From assembly GCA_023525975.1 (NCBI GenBank), contig CM042034.1, positions 23,789,501 through 23,853,500 on the forward strand: a stretch of DNA of 64,000 nt, given 5' to 3'. A program made the translations under genes and the position numbers. Shown piece by piece: positions 34,462 to 44,047 of the stretch (the first letter of the stretch is position 1; each line of letters begins with the position of its first letter). The notes beneath the pieces were generated by a model that was not told the DNA's origin, did not search any database, and saw only the letters and a list, made by a program, of their open reading frames with translations. Source of the stretch: Smallanthus sonchifolius. Lineage: Eukaryota > Streptophyta > Magnoliopsida > Asterales > Asteraceae.

Positions 34462-35232
34462 TTAATTTAAATAATAATTAATAATAATATATTGTTTAAA
34501 TTTTAAATAATAAATAATAATAATATTTTTTTTTAAATAATAAATAATAAATAATAATAATAATAATAATATTTGTTCCGACTGAGACAGTCTCCTTGCA
34601 AACGAGTGTGCCTCAAGATGTTGACTAGGATCGTGGTTATGACTGTCATCCTTCATCGTTAATTTCCAATCACCAGTATTTTCTTGGTACTCTCCTTCCA
34701 ATTTAAAGAGACAACCAATTTTCTTGCTACCGGCACGTCTAACCGTGACAGTAGACGCACGTTCGCCGTGACGGTCACACACAAGCCACACCTTGATAAA
34801 CTGTTCCGTCGGATCGTCGCCTTTTCTCCTCGATCGTCGGGTGACAATGACGTAACCATTGTCACGTCCTCTCCGGATAGCCCAATCAACCAACTGTTCA
34901 CGAGAATGAAAATTCTGGTTAGTTTTATAAGACATATTTTGATTACTTTGTTCTTCGTCTTCGGAGTCATCGGTTTGTTGTGTCGGGTAAGAGACTTCAT
35001 CGTATACGTATTCGTTCGTGGGTTGTGTAAGGTAAGACGGTTCACCGTATACGAACTCGAGATTGCTTAGTGGCTCGTTCAAATCTGGAAGCCTTACCCG
35101 TTGATGAGAATAAACGTTGGACGAGACCTCCTCCTGGTTCACCTCTTGAACGCCAAAACTTTGCGGATTGTTTTCCACCGACTTGTTAGAATATAACTGA
35201 AAACCGTAGTTATCATCCCACCACCAAGACAT
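34462..35232 (-). CDS. FAR1-type DNA-binding protein of the MULE, transposase core missing
   Basis: From MSWWWDDNYGFQLYSNKSVE the ORF covers an acidic N-terminal region with VRLPDLNEPLS (an EAR-like LxLNxxL-type stretch), a short 15-residue repeat (EYVYDEVSYPTQQTD), then the FAR1/MULE N-terminal domain: NFHSREQLVDWAIRRGRDNG, VWLVCDRHGE, KKIGCLFKLEGEY and DDSHNHDPSQHLEAHSFARR, including C and HNH residues of the zinc-binding pattern. After SQSEQ (about 34575) it runs into AT-repeat, so the natural C-terminal DDE and SWIM parts have been lost. The frame extends upstream to 35466 without a better start. If expressed it could bind MULE ends without catalysis. Confidence 0.7.
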   Translation of the reverse strand: MSWWWDDNYGFQLYSNKSVENNPQSFGVQEVNQEEVSSNVYSHQRVRLPDLNEPLSNLEFVYGEPSYLTQPTNEYVYDEVSYPTQQTDDSEDEEQSNQNMSYKTNQNFHSREQLVDWAIRRGRDNGYVIVTRRSRRKGDDPTEQFIKVWLVCDRHGERASTVTVRRAGSKKIGCLFKLEGEYQENTGDWKLTMKDDSHNHDPSQHLEAHSFARRLSQSEQILLLLLLFIIYYLKKNIIIIYYLKFKQYIIINYYLN

Positions 35233-35570
35233 GTTTACAATTTTTGAATTTTGAAAGCATACGTTCGGTTCGAATGAGAATTCTGCATGGTTAAATACAC
35301 AAAATTCGTACCCTATACGCATCGTATAGCCCAATACGATGCGTATAGGGTACGAGGTGATGTGACTAGTGGCAGAAGGTACATTGTACCCTAAACTGCA
35401 GCGTATTGCCCTATACGATGCGTATACGATGTTTGAATGACCAGGTTGTAAGAGAATGTCGGGCATGGGAAATTGTGAAGGGCTATACGCATCGTATTGC
35501 CCTATACGATGCGTATATGACCAAGTCCGATTAGCATTCTCCGTGTGTGGTTAGTAGTCCTCTACTTAAT

Positions 35571-35783
35571 TTGACAACACTTTGGATCACAATTATGTTG
35601 TGACAAAGATTTGCTTATTTCCATTTCTTGAGTCTAGTTTGGTCTTTTTTTTTTCACTTTATATACATGCGAAGTTTCTTGTTATTCAAATCTATAAAAA
35701 AGAGGTATGTTTATTCATTTTGGTTTAAGGGTTTTCGCTTTTTCGATGTGTTTAACATATATTTATGTACAAAATAAAGTGTC
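35571..35783. other. Intergenic DNA right of the MULE
   Basis: By position this may include the original distal FD promoter. No site identified. Confidence 0.3.
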
Positions 35784-36126
35784 ATTTTTGTCTATGTGTT
35801 TTGGTCATTTTAGCCGCTTTAATTCAAAAACTTTTTTTTTAGCTTTTCCGTCCCTGAATTTTTAAAATCTAGTCATTTTCATCCAACTGACTAACTCCGT
35901 GTATATTTTAACGTTAAATCATGGGTCGGTTTGAAATTCATAGGTTAAAGTCTAACCAAATTTCCACTGATTTAACCAAAACTGTCCATGATTTAACGTT
36001 AAAATATAGACGGAGTTAGTCAGTTGGACAAAAATGACTACATTTTGAAAAGTCATAAACTAAAAAGCTAAAAAAAAGTTTTTGAATGAAAGTGATAAAA
36101 TGACCAAACCACATAGATAAAAATAA
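35784..36126. repeat. Fold-back element, long inverted repeat
   Basis: The left arm (GTCTATGTGTTTTGGTCATT... to about 35935) pairs with the right arm (from about 35985 to 36120) over most of its length, including CCAACTGACTAACTCCGT and its complement. The loop is about 50 bases. Such a MITE can give a hairpin transcript. No clear target duplication was found. Confidence 0.75.
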
Positions 36127-37014
36127 TACTATACTCTTATGTAAATTTGATTTGCTAGTACTATCCTTATTTTTTATTGTGTGGAACTTTAAATGTGCAT
36201 GGGTACTCCATTATTTGTTGAATTATATGTTTTTGATTAGAAAAAAAAAGTCATTACAAAGAAGACAATGTAAAAATGACAAGCTAGTGGCCAAAGAGGA
36301 ACAAAACAAGAAATCTAGAAAAAGTTGCAGGGTCTCTTTGGAGTGTCTAGTGCTTTAATCCAAAATGTCCATATGGCTTGTATATAAGAACATGACAAAT
36401 ATGGTCTGAAACGTGCAATACGACCCAATCAATATTCAATTCGGTTTTTGGCATTGGAGGAGTGTCATACATGCCCTTGAAGTATGGCATACAACTTTAG
36501 AATAATCAATGTGTTTGTGTTCGTATCTTATGAAACAAATTGCCCTTGTAGGATTTGTTAAACGCTTTAGGGTACACTCGTATAGGGGCACCCACGACCA
36601 TCTCATGCATGTGTAAGTTTATGTCGTCACTCATGACTATCATTAATAGTTGATAAAGACCGTAAGATTATGAACACAACAACAAATGTCATGTATAAAG
36701 AAGCATTTAGAAATTTGTGAGTTGTAGTTATACTTTAATTTTTTATTGTTTTACATAATATTATGTAAACTTTTACACATTATAAAAATATATAATTTCT
36801 AAATTTTCTATTATACAAACTCGTGTAATACACGAGTCTATAACCTTAAAATGATAAAAGTCTATGGTGACATTTAATTTGATGTGCTTTTTGTGATAAA
36901 AGTTACGTGCCACTAAAAGTAGTATGAATCGTTAACCGAGAATAATTTTTATCGACATAAATTTTGTGCAACAAAAACTCTTATTCTTCTTTTTTAACGG
37001 TTGAATTGAAGATG
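36127..37014. other. Intergenic DNA, no gene recognised
   Basis: AT-rich. A CTCGTGTAATACACGAG hairpin at about 36816 resembles a Helitron 3' hairpin, but no CTRR end follows. The 68-codon ORF at 36152-36358 has no recognised content. Confidence 0.4.
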
Positions 37015-37645
37015 CCGTATGAGAGACTGAAAATCAGTCTCTAATCTTAGTCCCCAATATTGATTTTTTCAAGAATTATGAGAAGTGATTTTGACTCTAT
37101 AATATATTTTCTTAAAATTGGTGAACATATTTCGATTATTGAGCAGTATCTAGTTCTTTTGATGTATAACACATCAAAGACTAAATATCAGTTCCGAATA
37201 AGGTTACGTAAGAAGATCTTTGACACTAATTTTTAGCCTCCGATACCTCCCATCAAATGGTAGAATTTGCATAACATAATCGGAGACTGAAACTAGTCAC
37301 TGAGCAATACCAAAAGGTGTTCGAGACTGATTATGAGTCCCTAATTCGGTATGTACTTAAACTATTAAGGAATGATATTCAGTCCTTAACACATCCCCTC
37401 TATATTAGAGACTGAAGATTTATCTCTAACACATTTGCACCATTATTCATTATACAAGGAATATATTTGGGACTGAAATTCAGTAGCTGATAAATCTCCC
37501 CAAAAAACTATACAACACACATATTTGCAACTGAAATTTAATTTCAAATAAGGGGCCTAATATTAGCGAATGTATATTAGTTGTAAAATATGTTACGTAA
37601 AAATTAGTCTCAAATACTACCAGTAACTGATAAATCAGTCACATA
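37015..37645. repeat. Array of degenerate palindromic motifs
   Basis: About ten variants of GAGACTGAAAATCAGTCTCT (for example at about 37021, 37274, 37322, 37414, 37464, 37622) are spread at irregular spacing of 40-90 bp. Motif arrays of this type occur in subterminal regions of CACTA elements, but no CACTA end with 3-bp duplication was located. Confidence 0.55.
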
Positions 37646-38535
37646 TACTACTTTTTGGGTCAGTTTTCGCAAGTTTTCTCACGAACAAAGAGTTTTCTCA
37701 TGATCCTTTCTATATTTTATATTGTTAAATAAAAATTATTATATTTATATAAATAGTAGACTTATTTAGAATCGAGAGTCTAGTTAAATTAGTATATGAA
37801 GATCGGGCTCGAGATCATTAATTGAACTTAAATTTATGTTTGAACTCCTTTATATTCCGCTTTATTCAAGTTTTTAGCGAGCTGGCCTGAAATTACATAT
37901 GAACGCCTAGGCTCGTTTACACCCCTAAGTCGGATAACATCCTTTTGGAGGATACTGATCATCTTTGAAATTTTGTATATAGCGAGTAGGTTGTGCCCGC
38001 GCGTTGCGGTTTTAAATAATAGGCGCGTCACAACGATATATTGAGAATTTTATAAAACATTATATTTAAAAAGAAACAAAACATGTTACGTCGAACGAAA
38101 TATGTAAATAAGAAAACTGGTATCGGTTCCGAAAATACCGTTATCGGTTCCGTTTGTCATGGTACCGGCACGATACCAAAAAAACACCATGTTTCAAATA
38201 CAACTTTGTTTTTAACAAATATTTATACGTCTAGAAAAAAAGTAAACAAAGCACATATAGAGTTTTTTTTAAGTTAACGGATAAAAGTTATTGGAGAAAA
38301 AATAAATTCTTAAAAAATTAAACGTCCCGGTAAAGTTAAAACTTCAAGAAAACCAAACTTATCATGCACCTCAATACATGATATAATTTCTTAGTCGATA
38401 ATTGCTAGAATTATAATTCTACAAAAAGGCAAGTATGCAATCGGCTATTTATACTCATAGGTTTATACAAAATGTTTCATGTTGGTCCTTACAATTCCGT
38501 GTATCATCATTCCACCCCCTTTTACTTTCCTTTCT
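37646..38535. other. Intergenic DNA, no gene recognised
   Basis: Contains a GTGCCCGCGCGTTGCGG motif near 37990 of a kind seen at ends of some plant repeats, followed by GGTATCGGTTCCG/GGTACCGGC motifs (38118-38175). No complete element delimited. Confidence 0.4.
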
Positions 38536-38865
38536 CTAAATATACCCACCAACATGAAAAGAAGAAAACCATATCACCATCTCCTCGGTTAACTCATCAC
38601 ATTTCTGAGCTTTCACTTCTTCAGCCTCCACCGAAAACCGACAAATCGGACATGTTTTGCGGGAAAACTCAAACCACTTATCGACACACACATTATGAAA
38701 CTCATGCCCGCAAGCAAGAACACGCGTGTCTTCATCTCTAGCCTTCGCGAACCTCAGTAAGCACACACAACACAACTTGTCATCCTCAAAACCATACGCA
38801 TTTGCACGTGTGGCTCGTGGACGGAAATATGAACGTATCAAAGAGATCACATTGCTGATCATCAT
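38536..38865 (-). CDS. RING-H2 zinc-finger protein, probable E3 ubiquitin ligase
   Basis: Single exon, 109 aa from the ATG at 38865 (a GTG three codons upstream is ignored). Residues 1-20 are hydrophobic then basic (MMISNVISLIRSYFRPRATR), possibly a membrane anchor. The RING-H2 ligands are C32, C35, C52, H54, H57, C60, C72 and C75, with CGHEFHNVCVDKW and CPICR in the standard spacing. It resembles small RHA2/XERICO-like RING-H2 proteins that pass ubiquitin from E2 to substrate. The Trp after the fourth ligand group supports E2 binding. No partner can be inferred from neighbours. Substrate unknown. Confidence 0.88.
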   Translation of the reverse strand: MMISNVISLIRSYFRPRATRANAYGFEDDKLCCVCLLRFAKARDEDTRVLACGHEFHNVCVDKWFEFSRKTCPICRFSVEAEEVKAQKCDELTEEMVIWFSSFHVGGYI

Positions 38866-39307
38866 GATTATCACATTAGATTAAATGAAGGATTAGGTTG
38901 ATATAAGATTGGTGTGAGCTAGTAATTAGTCAATTTATTGGTCACATGTTGGTTTTGAAGAGTGTTTGATTGGTAGTTTTCAACACATGAGAAGTTGCAC
39001 CAATAATGAAGTGTTACTTGTAACCACATTCTTTGTATTTCTAACATTAATAAAGTATTAGTTAATTAAAATTACGAATTTTTTTTCAATGTAAAGTCAT
39101 ACTGCGATTTTGTTCTTTCATTTTTAGAAATCACAAGTTTAATACAAGACGTTGCAGACCATAACATGTTTAGTCATTTTTACTATTTGAAGTTAAAAAT
39201 TTCATTAAATTTATGTGAAATTATCATTATAAATTATTAAAAAATATAAATAAAATAAAATAAAAAACCTCACAACAAAAAATAAATAAATTTAACACTC
39301 CTTTTCA
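38866..39307. promoter_or_regulatory. RING-H2 gene upstream region
   Basis: AT-rich. No specific element is claimed. Confidence 0.3.
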
Positions 39308-40390
39308 TGGGCGCCTTTAAGGCAAGGCAAAGTGGGCGACGGCCCAGGGCCATTCTCTCGAGCGGCCCGGAATTTAAATTTTTTATCTGTATATATATAT
39401 ATATATATATAATTTTTTTAGATAAAAATCTATAACTAAATTTTAAATTCAAACTTGTTTGTTAAACCCTAAACCCATTAACGTTTTATTTCTTGTAGGC
39501 TTAGTTACCCATTTAACCCATAAAATTTATTTCTTGTAGGCTTAGTTACCCATTAAACTCATAAAAATCTTTTAACCCTCTTCTATTTTTTTGGTTTCAA
39601 ACTCAAAAACACTGATGATTTAAATCCAACTCATCCCTGCATGAGTCCACCTATAATCTCCAAATCGTCTGCTACAATAGCGTCATCCGCTTTATTTGTT
39701 TCGTCCAAATAATTTGTTTAGTATATTTTGCACAATTTGTATAAAGGTTAGTGTTGTCTAATTAGTTCACCCTACAATAGTGATTTTTAAAAAAATAGTG
39801 AAACAGATTGTCGTAAGTAAAACAAAATTAGTTGTTTGAGAAAGAACCACAATCATAATCATCGATTTACGTTCAAGGAATTTAGAGAAGTGGGGTTGTC
39901 TAAGTCGATTAATGAAGCTAAGGAAATTGTCATTTCAAATGGGTGTTGATCCGATATTCCCTCAAAGGCGTCAAATTCGTAGGAAAAAACAATTTAATGA
40001 GACTTCAAGTTAACAAGAAGTTTTACTTTCATATAAAGAGAATTTTAAAGTCAATTACTTTTTAGTTATTCTTGATCAAACTATTGTATCTCTTGAAAGA
40101 AGATTCGAACAAAACTAACAATACGAAAAACTATTTTGGTTTTTGTTTCCTAAGAAGTTGAGAGAACTTGAAGAAAAAAGTCTTAAGTCGTGTTGTTATC
40201 TTCTTCAAGATGCATTGAAGTATGGAGAAAGATTAGATATTGACGGTGATGAACTTTATATTAAGTTAAAGTTGTTTGAGACATGTTTACCTAGTGAAAT
40301 TATCAACCTTTTGATGTTTTAGAAAATTTGAAGCAGGTCGATATTTTTCCTAATGTATTAATTACAGCCCTTTTTTTAGCTTATTTAAGA
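39308..40390 (+). mobile_element. Decayed hAT element of the DUF4371/ZMYM type
   Basis: A GC-rich left end (GGGCGCCTTTAAGGC...GGCCCAGGGCC) typical of this hAT lineage is followed about 550 bp later by a transposase remnant. The right end was not found. The GC-rich end resembles that of the MITE at 2875-3306. Confidence 0.6.
39890..40370 (+). pseudogene. hAT transposase (DUF4371/dimerisation) remnant
   Basis: Across several frames the text reads INEAKEI, FPQRRQIRRKKQFNE, NYFLVILDQTIVSLERRFEQ, LRELEEKSLKSCCYLLQDAL, KYGERLDIDGDELY and ENLKQVDIFPNVL, the region before the C-terminal dimerisation domain of ZMYM1-like hAT transposases. Stops and frameshifts occur throughout. It was too broken to appear as an ORF. 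Confidence 0.7.
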
Positions 40391-41182
40391 ACATTCTTTT
40401 AAACTATTTTAATTTTTTTAGTTTTTTTTCCCTTTAAACTTTTTTTAATTTTAAAAAAAATGTATTTTTACCTTTTAAAAAGGTTATTTCTTTTTTTTTT
40501 CTTTTTGATTTTTTAAACGTCTTTTAGCCTTTTCAAATTTGTTTTTTTTAACTATTTCAAAACTGTTTTTTTTTTTTTTTTTTTTTACTTTTTTAAGAAT
40601 GTCTTTTTAAAATTTATTTAGGTTTCTTTATATTTTTTACACAAGTTGTTTTTCAAACCTTTTGAAATTTAGTTTCAGAACGTTCTCTTTAACCGAACAA
40701 ACGATTAGATAATGTTCTACTCGAAGGTTGGCCTATAAATGAACTAAATGAACATTTATATTCGTGTTCGTTCATGTTTGTTTGTTAATAGTATAAACGA
40801 ACGGTTCATGAACGTAAATGAACATAATTCAACGAACATATCTAAAAGAACATAAATTAACAAATGTTGATTCAAGTACAACATGGTTTGTTCGTGTTCC
40901 TTTGGTTCGTTTATTTGCCTAGTTTCAAGTATAACATGGCTTGAACCTTTGTTCGGTTAAAGATAACGCTTTTGTAACATCCCGAAACCATTTATTTTTA
41001 AATATGGTTCGGAAAAAAATAAGCGAATAAAGGGGACTAAAAGGACGAAAGGCGATATGGAGGAGAGGGGGGCTTAACCTAGCCGCCACCTCCCACCCCT
41101 CCTCACTTCACCATTTCATCCAACATTTTAGAGAGAGAGAGATACTTTAGAAAGAGAAAGCATCAAGGATCATCATTCAACC
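40391..41182. other. Intergenic DNA, poly-T rich, no gene
   Basis: Long T-runs (40380-40680), then a segment of repeated GAACATAAATGAAC/GTTCGTTCATG motifs (40730-40930) that looks like a MITE without clear borders. TTGTAACATCCCGAAACC at about 40974 resembles the start of an LTR like that at 54399. Confidence 0.4.
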
Positions 41183-41413
41183 TAGGGATGAGCATTTGGT
41201 ACTGAGTACCGGTACCTAACCGGTACCGTATCGATACATTCGTTACCGGTACTAATTTTTTTATAAATTCGGTACCGGTATTTTCGGTACCGGTACGGTA
41301 CGGGTACCGAAAAAGATGAACATTTTGTACCGAATGCCGGTACCGGTACTCACTTTTTCATAAATTCGGTTACCGGTATTTTCGGTACCGATACGGTACT
41401 GATCTCATCCCTA
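41183..41413. mobile_element. hAT MITE made of GGTACCGG palindromes
   Basis: Ends TAGGGATGAGCA and the complement of TAGGGATGAGATC, flanked by ATTCAACC (41175-41182) and ATTTAACC (41414-41421), 7 of 8 matching. The interior has repeated TTCGGTACCGGTA motifs in two near-identical halves. Confidence 0.8.
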
Positions 41414-41992
41414 ATTTAACCTTCCATCTTGCTTACAAAATACCTTGGATCGATTCTGGAAGAAAAGAGAAGAAGAAACAAAAGAAATCTTGTAAGAATC
41501 GACCTTAAACTCTCTGTTTTTGGGTTAAATAATTATTAAATAATCAAATAAAAAAAACCCACTTCTAATCTAATACAAACTCAACCGATTAATAATTATC
41601 TTTAATCAAGATTTTACCTTCAAATTCAAATGTTGATTTTCTTTAAATACTTTATTTATGTTTTCATATTCCGTTTAGGCGTTCATTTACTTGTATCACT
41701 TGAGTTATTTTAAAATAATCTAAAATTCTCTTCTATAATGCTTTTATTGTTAAAAATTTTAAAATTTATCCACAAACCTAAATAAACCATAACCCTAATC
41801 TATTAGACCATCCGTAATGGGACGTAATGGAGGTGCTACATAGACCTATCATGCCCAGAACACCGAGTGTAATAGGGGCGTTATGGGCAAATCATGACAA
41901 CTACAATGGGCATGGTTCAAGGTTTTGGTGTTTAATTTTTTCTACCAATCATAATACTACACCTTGTAAGTTATATTATTACAACTTTACGT

Positions 41993-42254
41993 TGTGTTCC
42001 TGAGATTACTAAAAGGGGGAAAAGAAAGGAAGGGATTCCTTCCCCTTCTTTTCTCTCCAAATCTTTCCAATTTAGAAAGATGAAAAAAGCTTTGGTTTCC
42101 CTTCATTTACTTCCCTTTCTCTCCTTAAAAAAAACTAGGGGATACACTTTCTTTCATTTTCTTTCTTTTTCCTCCTTAAAAAAACTCTGAAACAAAGGGT
42201 TATTTCTATTTCATTTCTTTTCCCTCCTTAAATGAGACTCGGGAACGGCGTTAG
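41993..42254. mobile_element. Probable MITE in the PPR upstream region
   Basis: Left GTGTTCCTGAGATTACTAAA and the complement of the right end, CCGTTCCCGAGTCTCATTTA, align well, and both continue into AAGGGGGAAAAGAAAGG-type sequence. No sure target duplication. It ends about 140 bp upstream of the PPR start. Confidence 0.6.
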
Positions 42255-42341
42255 GGTTTATTTACTTATATTGTCAAAATGTTTATAAATCATAACAATA
42301 AACACACCCTTGATTCCTCACAAAACCTAGAAAAACAGGCC

Positions 42342-42386
42342 ATGGCAGCAACACAAGACGTCAATCTAGCATACATTAAACCCTGA
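42342..42386 (+). promoter_or_regulatory. Upstream ORF before the PPR gene
   Basis: A 14-codon ORF (MAATQDVNLAYIKP) with ATG in a GCCATGG context ends 11 bases before the PPR ATG. A second out-of-frame ATG at 42394 opens a 39-codon ORF that overlaps the PPR start (to 42513). If the transcript starts upstream of 42342, both could lower translation of the PPR protein. Confidence 0.4.
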
Positions 42387-42397
42387 CCTGGAAATGA

Positions 42398-44047
42398 ATG
42401 GCAAGAGCCTTCACGCGAGAGCTTCTACGACACGGAAGAAATCAAGGGTTTCCGATAAACCCTATCTCAAATCCCAAAACAAACCACTTTCATTCTTCCG
42501 AATTCGCTTCTAATTTCTCTTCGAAAGATAGAATAGTGAATCTCATACAAACATGCCAAAACTCAACCCAATTTTACCAGATCCAGAGCCGCTTCATCAC
42601 CTCAGGATTGCTGCAAAATCCATCCATGGCTGGCAGAGTTTTGAAGCTTTCGATGAATTTTTGCGATATGGATTACACACTACTGATTTTCAAATGTATT
42701 AATTATCCAGATACTTTTTGTGTAAATACTGTAATCAAAGCTTATGCTTGTGGTTATTCGCCCAATGAAGTTGTGAAGTTTTATTTTGAAATGCTTCGAG
42801 AAGATGGGGTTTTGTTTAAGCCCAATAGTTTTACATTTCCACCTCTGATTAGCTCGTGTACAAAAACGAGGGATTCGATATCGGGTAGGAAATGTCATGG
42901 GCAGGCTGTGAAGGTTGGGGTTGATAGGACTTTGCAAGTAGAGAATGCTTTGATTCATATGTATGCAGGTTGTGGGCTGATTGATGTTGCATGGAAGGTG
43001 TTTGATGAAATGTCTGAGAGAGATTTGGTGTCTTGGAACTCTATGGTGGATGGGTATGCGAAAGTCGGTGATACGGGGAATGCGCATAAGTTGTTTGATA
43101 AAATGCCTAAGAGAAATGTGGTGTCTTGGAATGTGATGATGAAGGGTTATTTGGATGGTAAGAACCCTGGGGTTGTGCTGAAGTTGTTTAGGAAGATGGT
43201 TAGTACGGGTGTGAGGTGGAATGACACGACGGTTGTGAGTGTGGTTACTGCTTGTGGCAGGTCGTGTAGATTGAAAGAGGGGAGATCTGTTCATGGTTCT
43301 GTCATCCGAATGTTGATGAACGTAACTTTAATTATTGGCACGGCTCTAATTGATATGTATTGTAAATGTGGTATTCCAGATGTTGCTGAGGTTATTTTTG
43401 ATAGAATGTTGATCAAGAATTTAGTATGTTGGAATGCAATGATTTCGGGGCAATCGATATATGGAGACCCAAAACATGGGCTTTGTTTATTCGATGAAAT
43501 GGTAGAGTTAGGTGAGTTAATTCCGGATGAAGCCACTTATGTGGGAGTATTATGTGCTTGTGCACGATTAGACTTGTTGCCAGAAGGTAAAAACCATTTT
43601 CTTCAAATGACCAGTGTTTTCAATGTAAAGCCCAATTTTGCACATTATTGGTGCATGGCTAATCTGTATGCTACCCACGGTTTAGTCCATGATGCAGTTG
43701 AGTTCTTGAAGAATATGCCAGTTGACATTAGTATGTCGCCCCAATCATCATTGTGGGCTGGTTTACTAGGATCATGTCGTTTTCAAGGTAACGTGGCTGT
43801 AGGAGAACAAATTGCAAAAGCTTTGATTGAGGATGACCCGTTGAATCATTCATATCATGTGCTGCTTATCATAATGTATGCAGTAGCAGGGCGGTGGGAA
43901 GATGTAACTACGATGAAGTGTTTAATGATGGAGAGAGGATTTAGTGTACCAGGTTTTAGTCTTGTAGAATTGACTCAAATAGTTAACAGTCTTGAAGTTG
44001 GAGATAAATGGGAAGATAGCATATCTAGGCTCTACGAGCACAGATAA
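42398..44047 (+). CDS. Pentatricopeptide repeat protein, PLS class (At3g51320-like)
   Basis: Single exon, 549 aa. The N-terminus (MARAFTRELLRHGRNQGF) is basic and Ser/Arg-rich, as for a mitochondrial or plastid transit peptide. From about residue 80 it has PLS-type repeats, for instance ENALIHMYAGCGLIDVAWKV, DLVSWNSMVDGYAKVGDTGN and NVVSWNVMMKGYLDGKN, later GTALIDMYCKCGIPDVAEVI. The C-terminal part (SLWAGLLGSCRFQGNVAVGE and GRWEDVTTMKCLMMERGF) is an E-type extension; there is no DYW domain. Such proteins bind organelle RNA, usually for C-to-U editing or processing with partner factors. The order and spacing recall Arabidopsis At3g51320, which is from memory. No lesion. The ATG at 42398 has a GAATGGC context. 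Confidence 0.92.
   Translation: MARAFTRELLRHGRNQGFPINPISNPKTNHFHSSEFASNFSSKDRIVNLIQTCQNSTQFYQIQSRFITSGLLQNPSMAGRVLKLSMNFCDMDYTLLIFKCINYPDTFCVNTVIKAYACGYSPNEVVKFYFEMLREDGVLFKPNSFTFPPLISSCTKTRDSISGRKCHGQAVKVGVDRTLQVENALIHMYAGCGLIDVAWKVFDEMSERDLVSWNSMVDGYAKVGDTGNAHKLFDKMPKRNVVSWNVMMKGYLDGKNPGVVLKLFRKMVSTGVRWNDTTVVSVVTACGRSCRLKEGRSVHGSVIRMLMNVTLIIGTALIDMYCKCGIPDVAEVIFDRMLIKNLVCWNAMISGQSIYGDPKHGLCLFDEMVELGELIPDEATYVGVLCACARLDLLPEGKNHFLQMTSVFNVKPNFAHYWCMANLYATHGLVHDAVEFLKNMPVDISMSPQSSLWAGLLGSCRFQGNVAVGEQIAKALIEDDPLNHSYHVLLIIMYAVAGRWEDVTTMKCLMMERGFSVPGFSLVELTQIVNSLEVGDKWEDSISRLYEHR

Larger units (their letters stand above)
32537..35562 (-). mobile_element. MULE-type element, copy 3 (complete, 3026 bp)
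   Basis: Left border GGCCGATTCTAATCACACAC; right border, complemented, GAGGACTACTAACCACACAC; flanked by exact 8-bp TACTTAAT at 32529-32536 and 35563-35570. Read on the minus strand it has the same order as copy 2: three CGCATCG-type hairpins, the FAR1-type ORF (35232), AT-rich block, the Orf1-like pseudogene, then three hairpins. It keeps the FAR1 domain that copy 2 has lost. No DDE core. Confidence 0.88.

Noticed and set aside
36800..36850. Helitron 3' end at CTCGTGTAATACACGAG
   Set aside because: The hairpin is good but CTRR followed by T is missing and no 5' end was found, so only noted.
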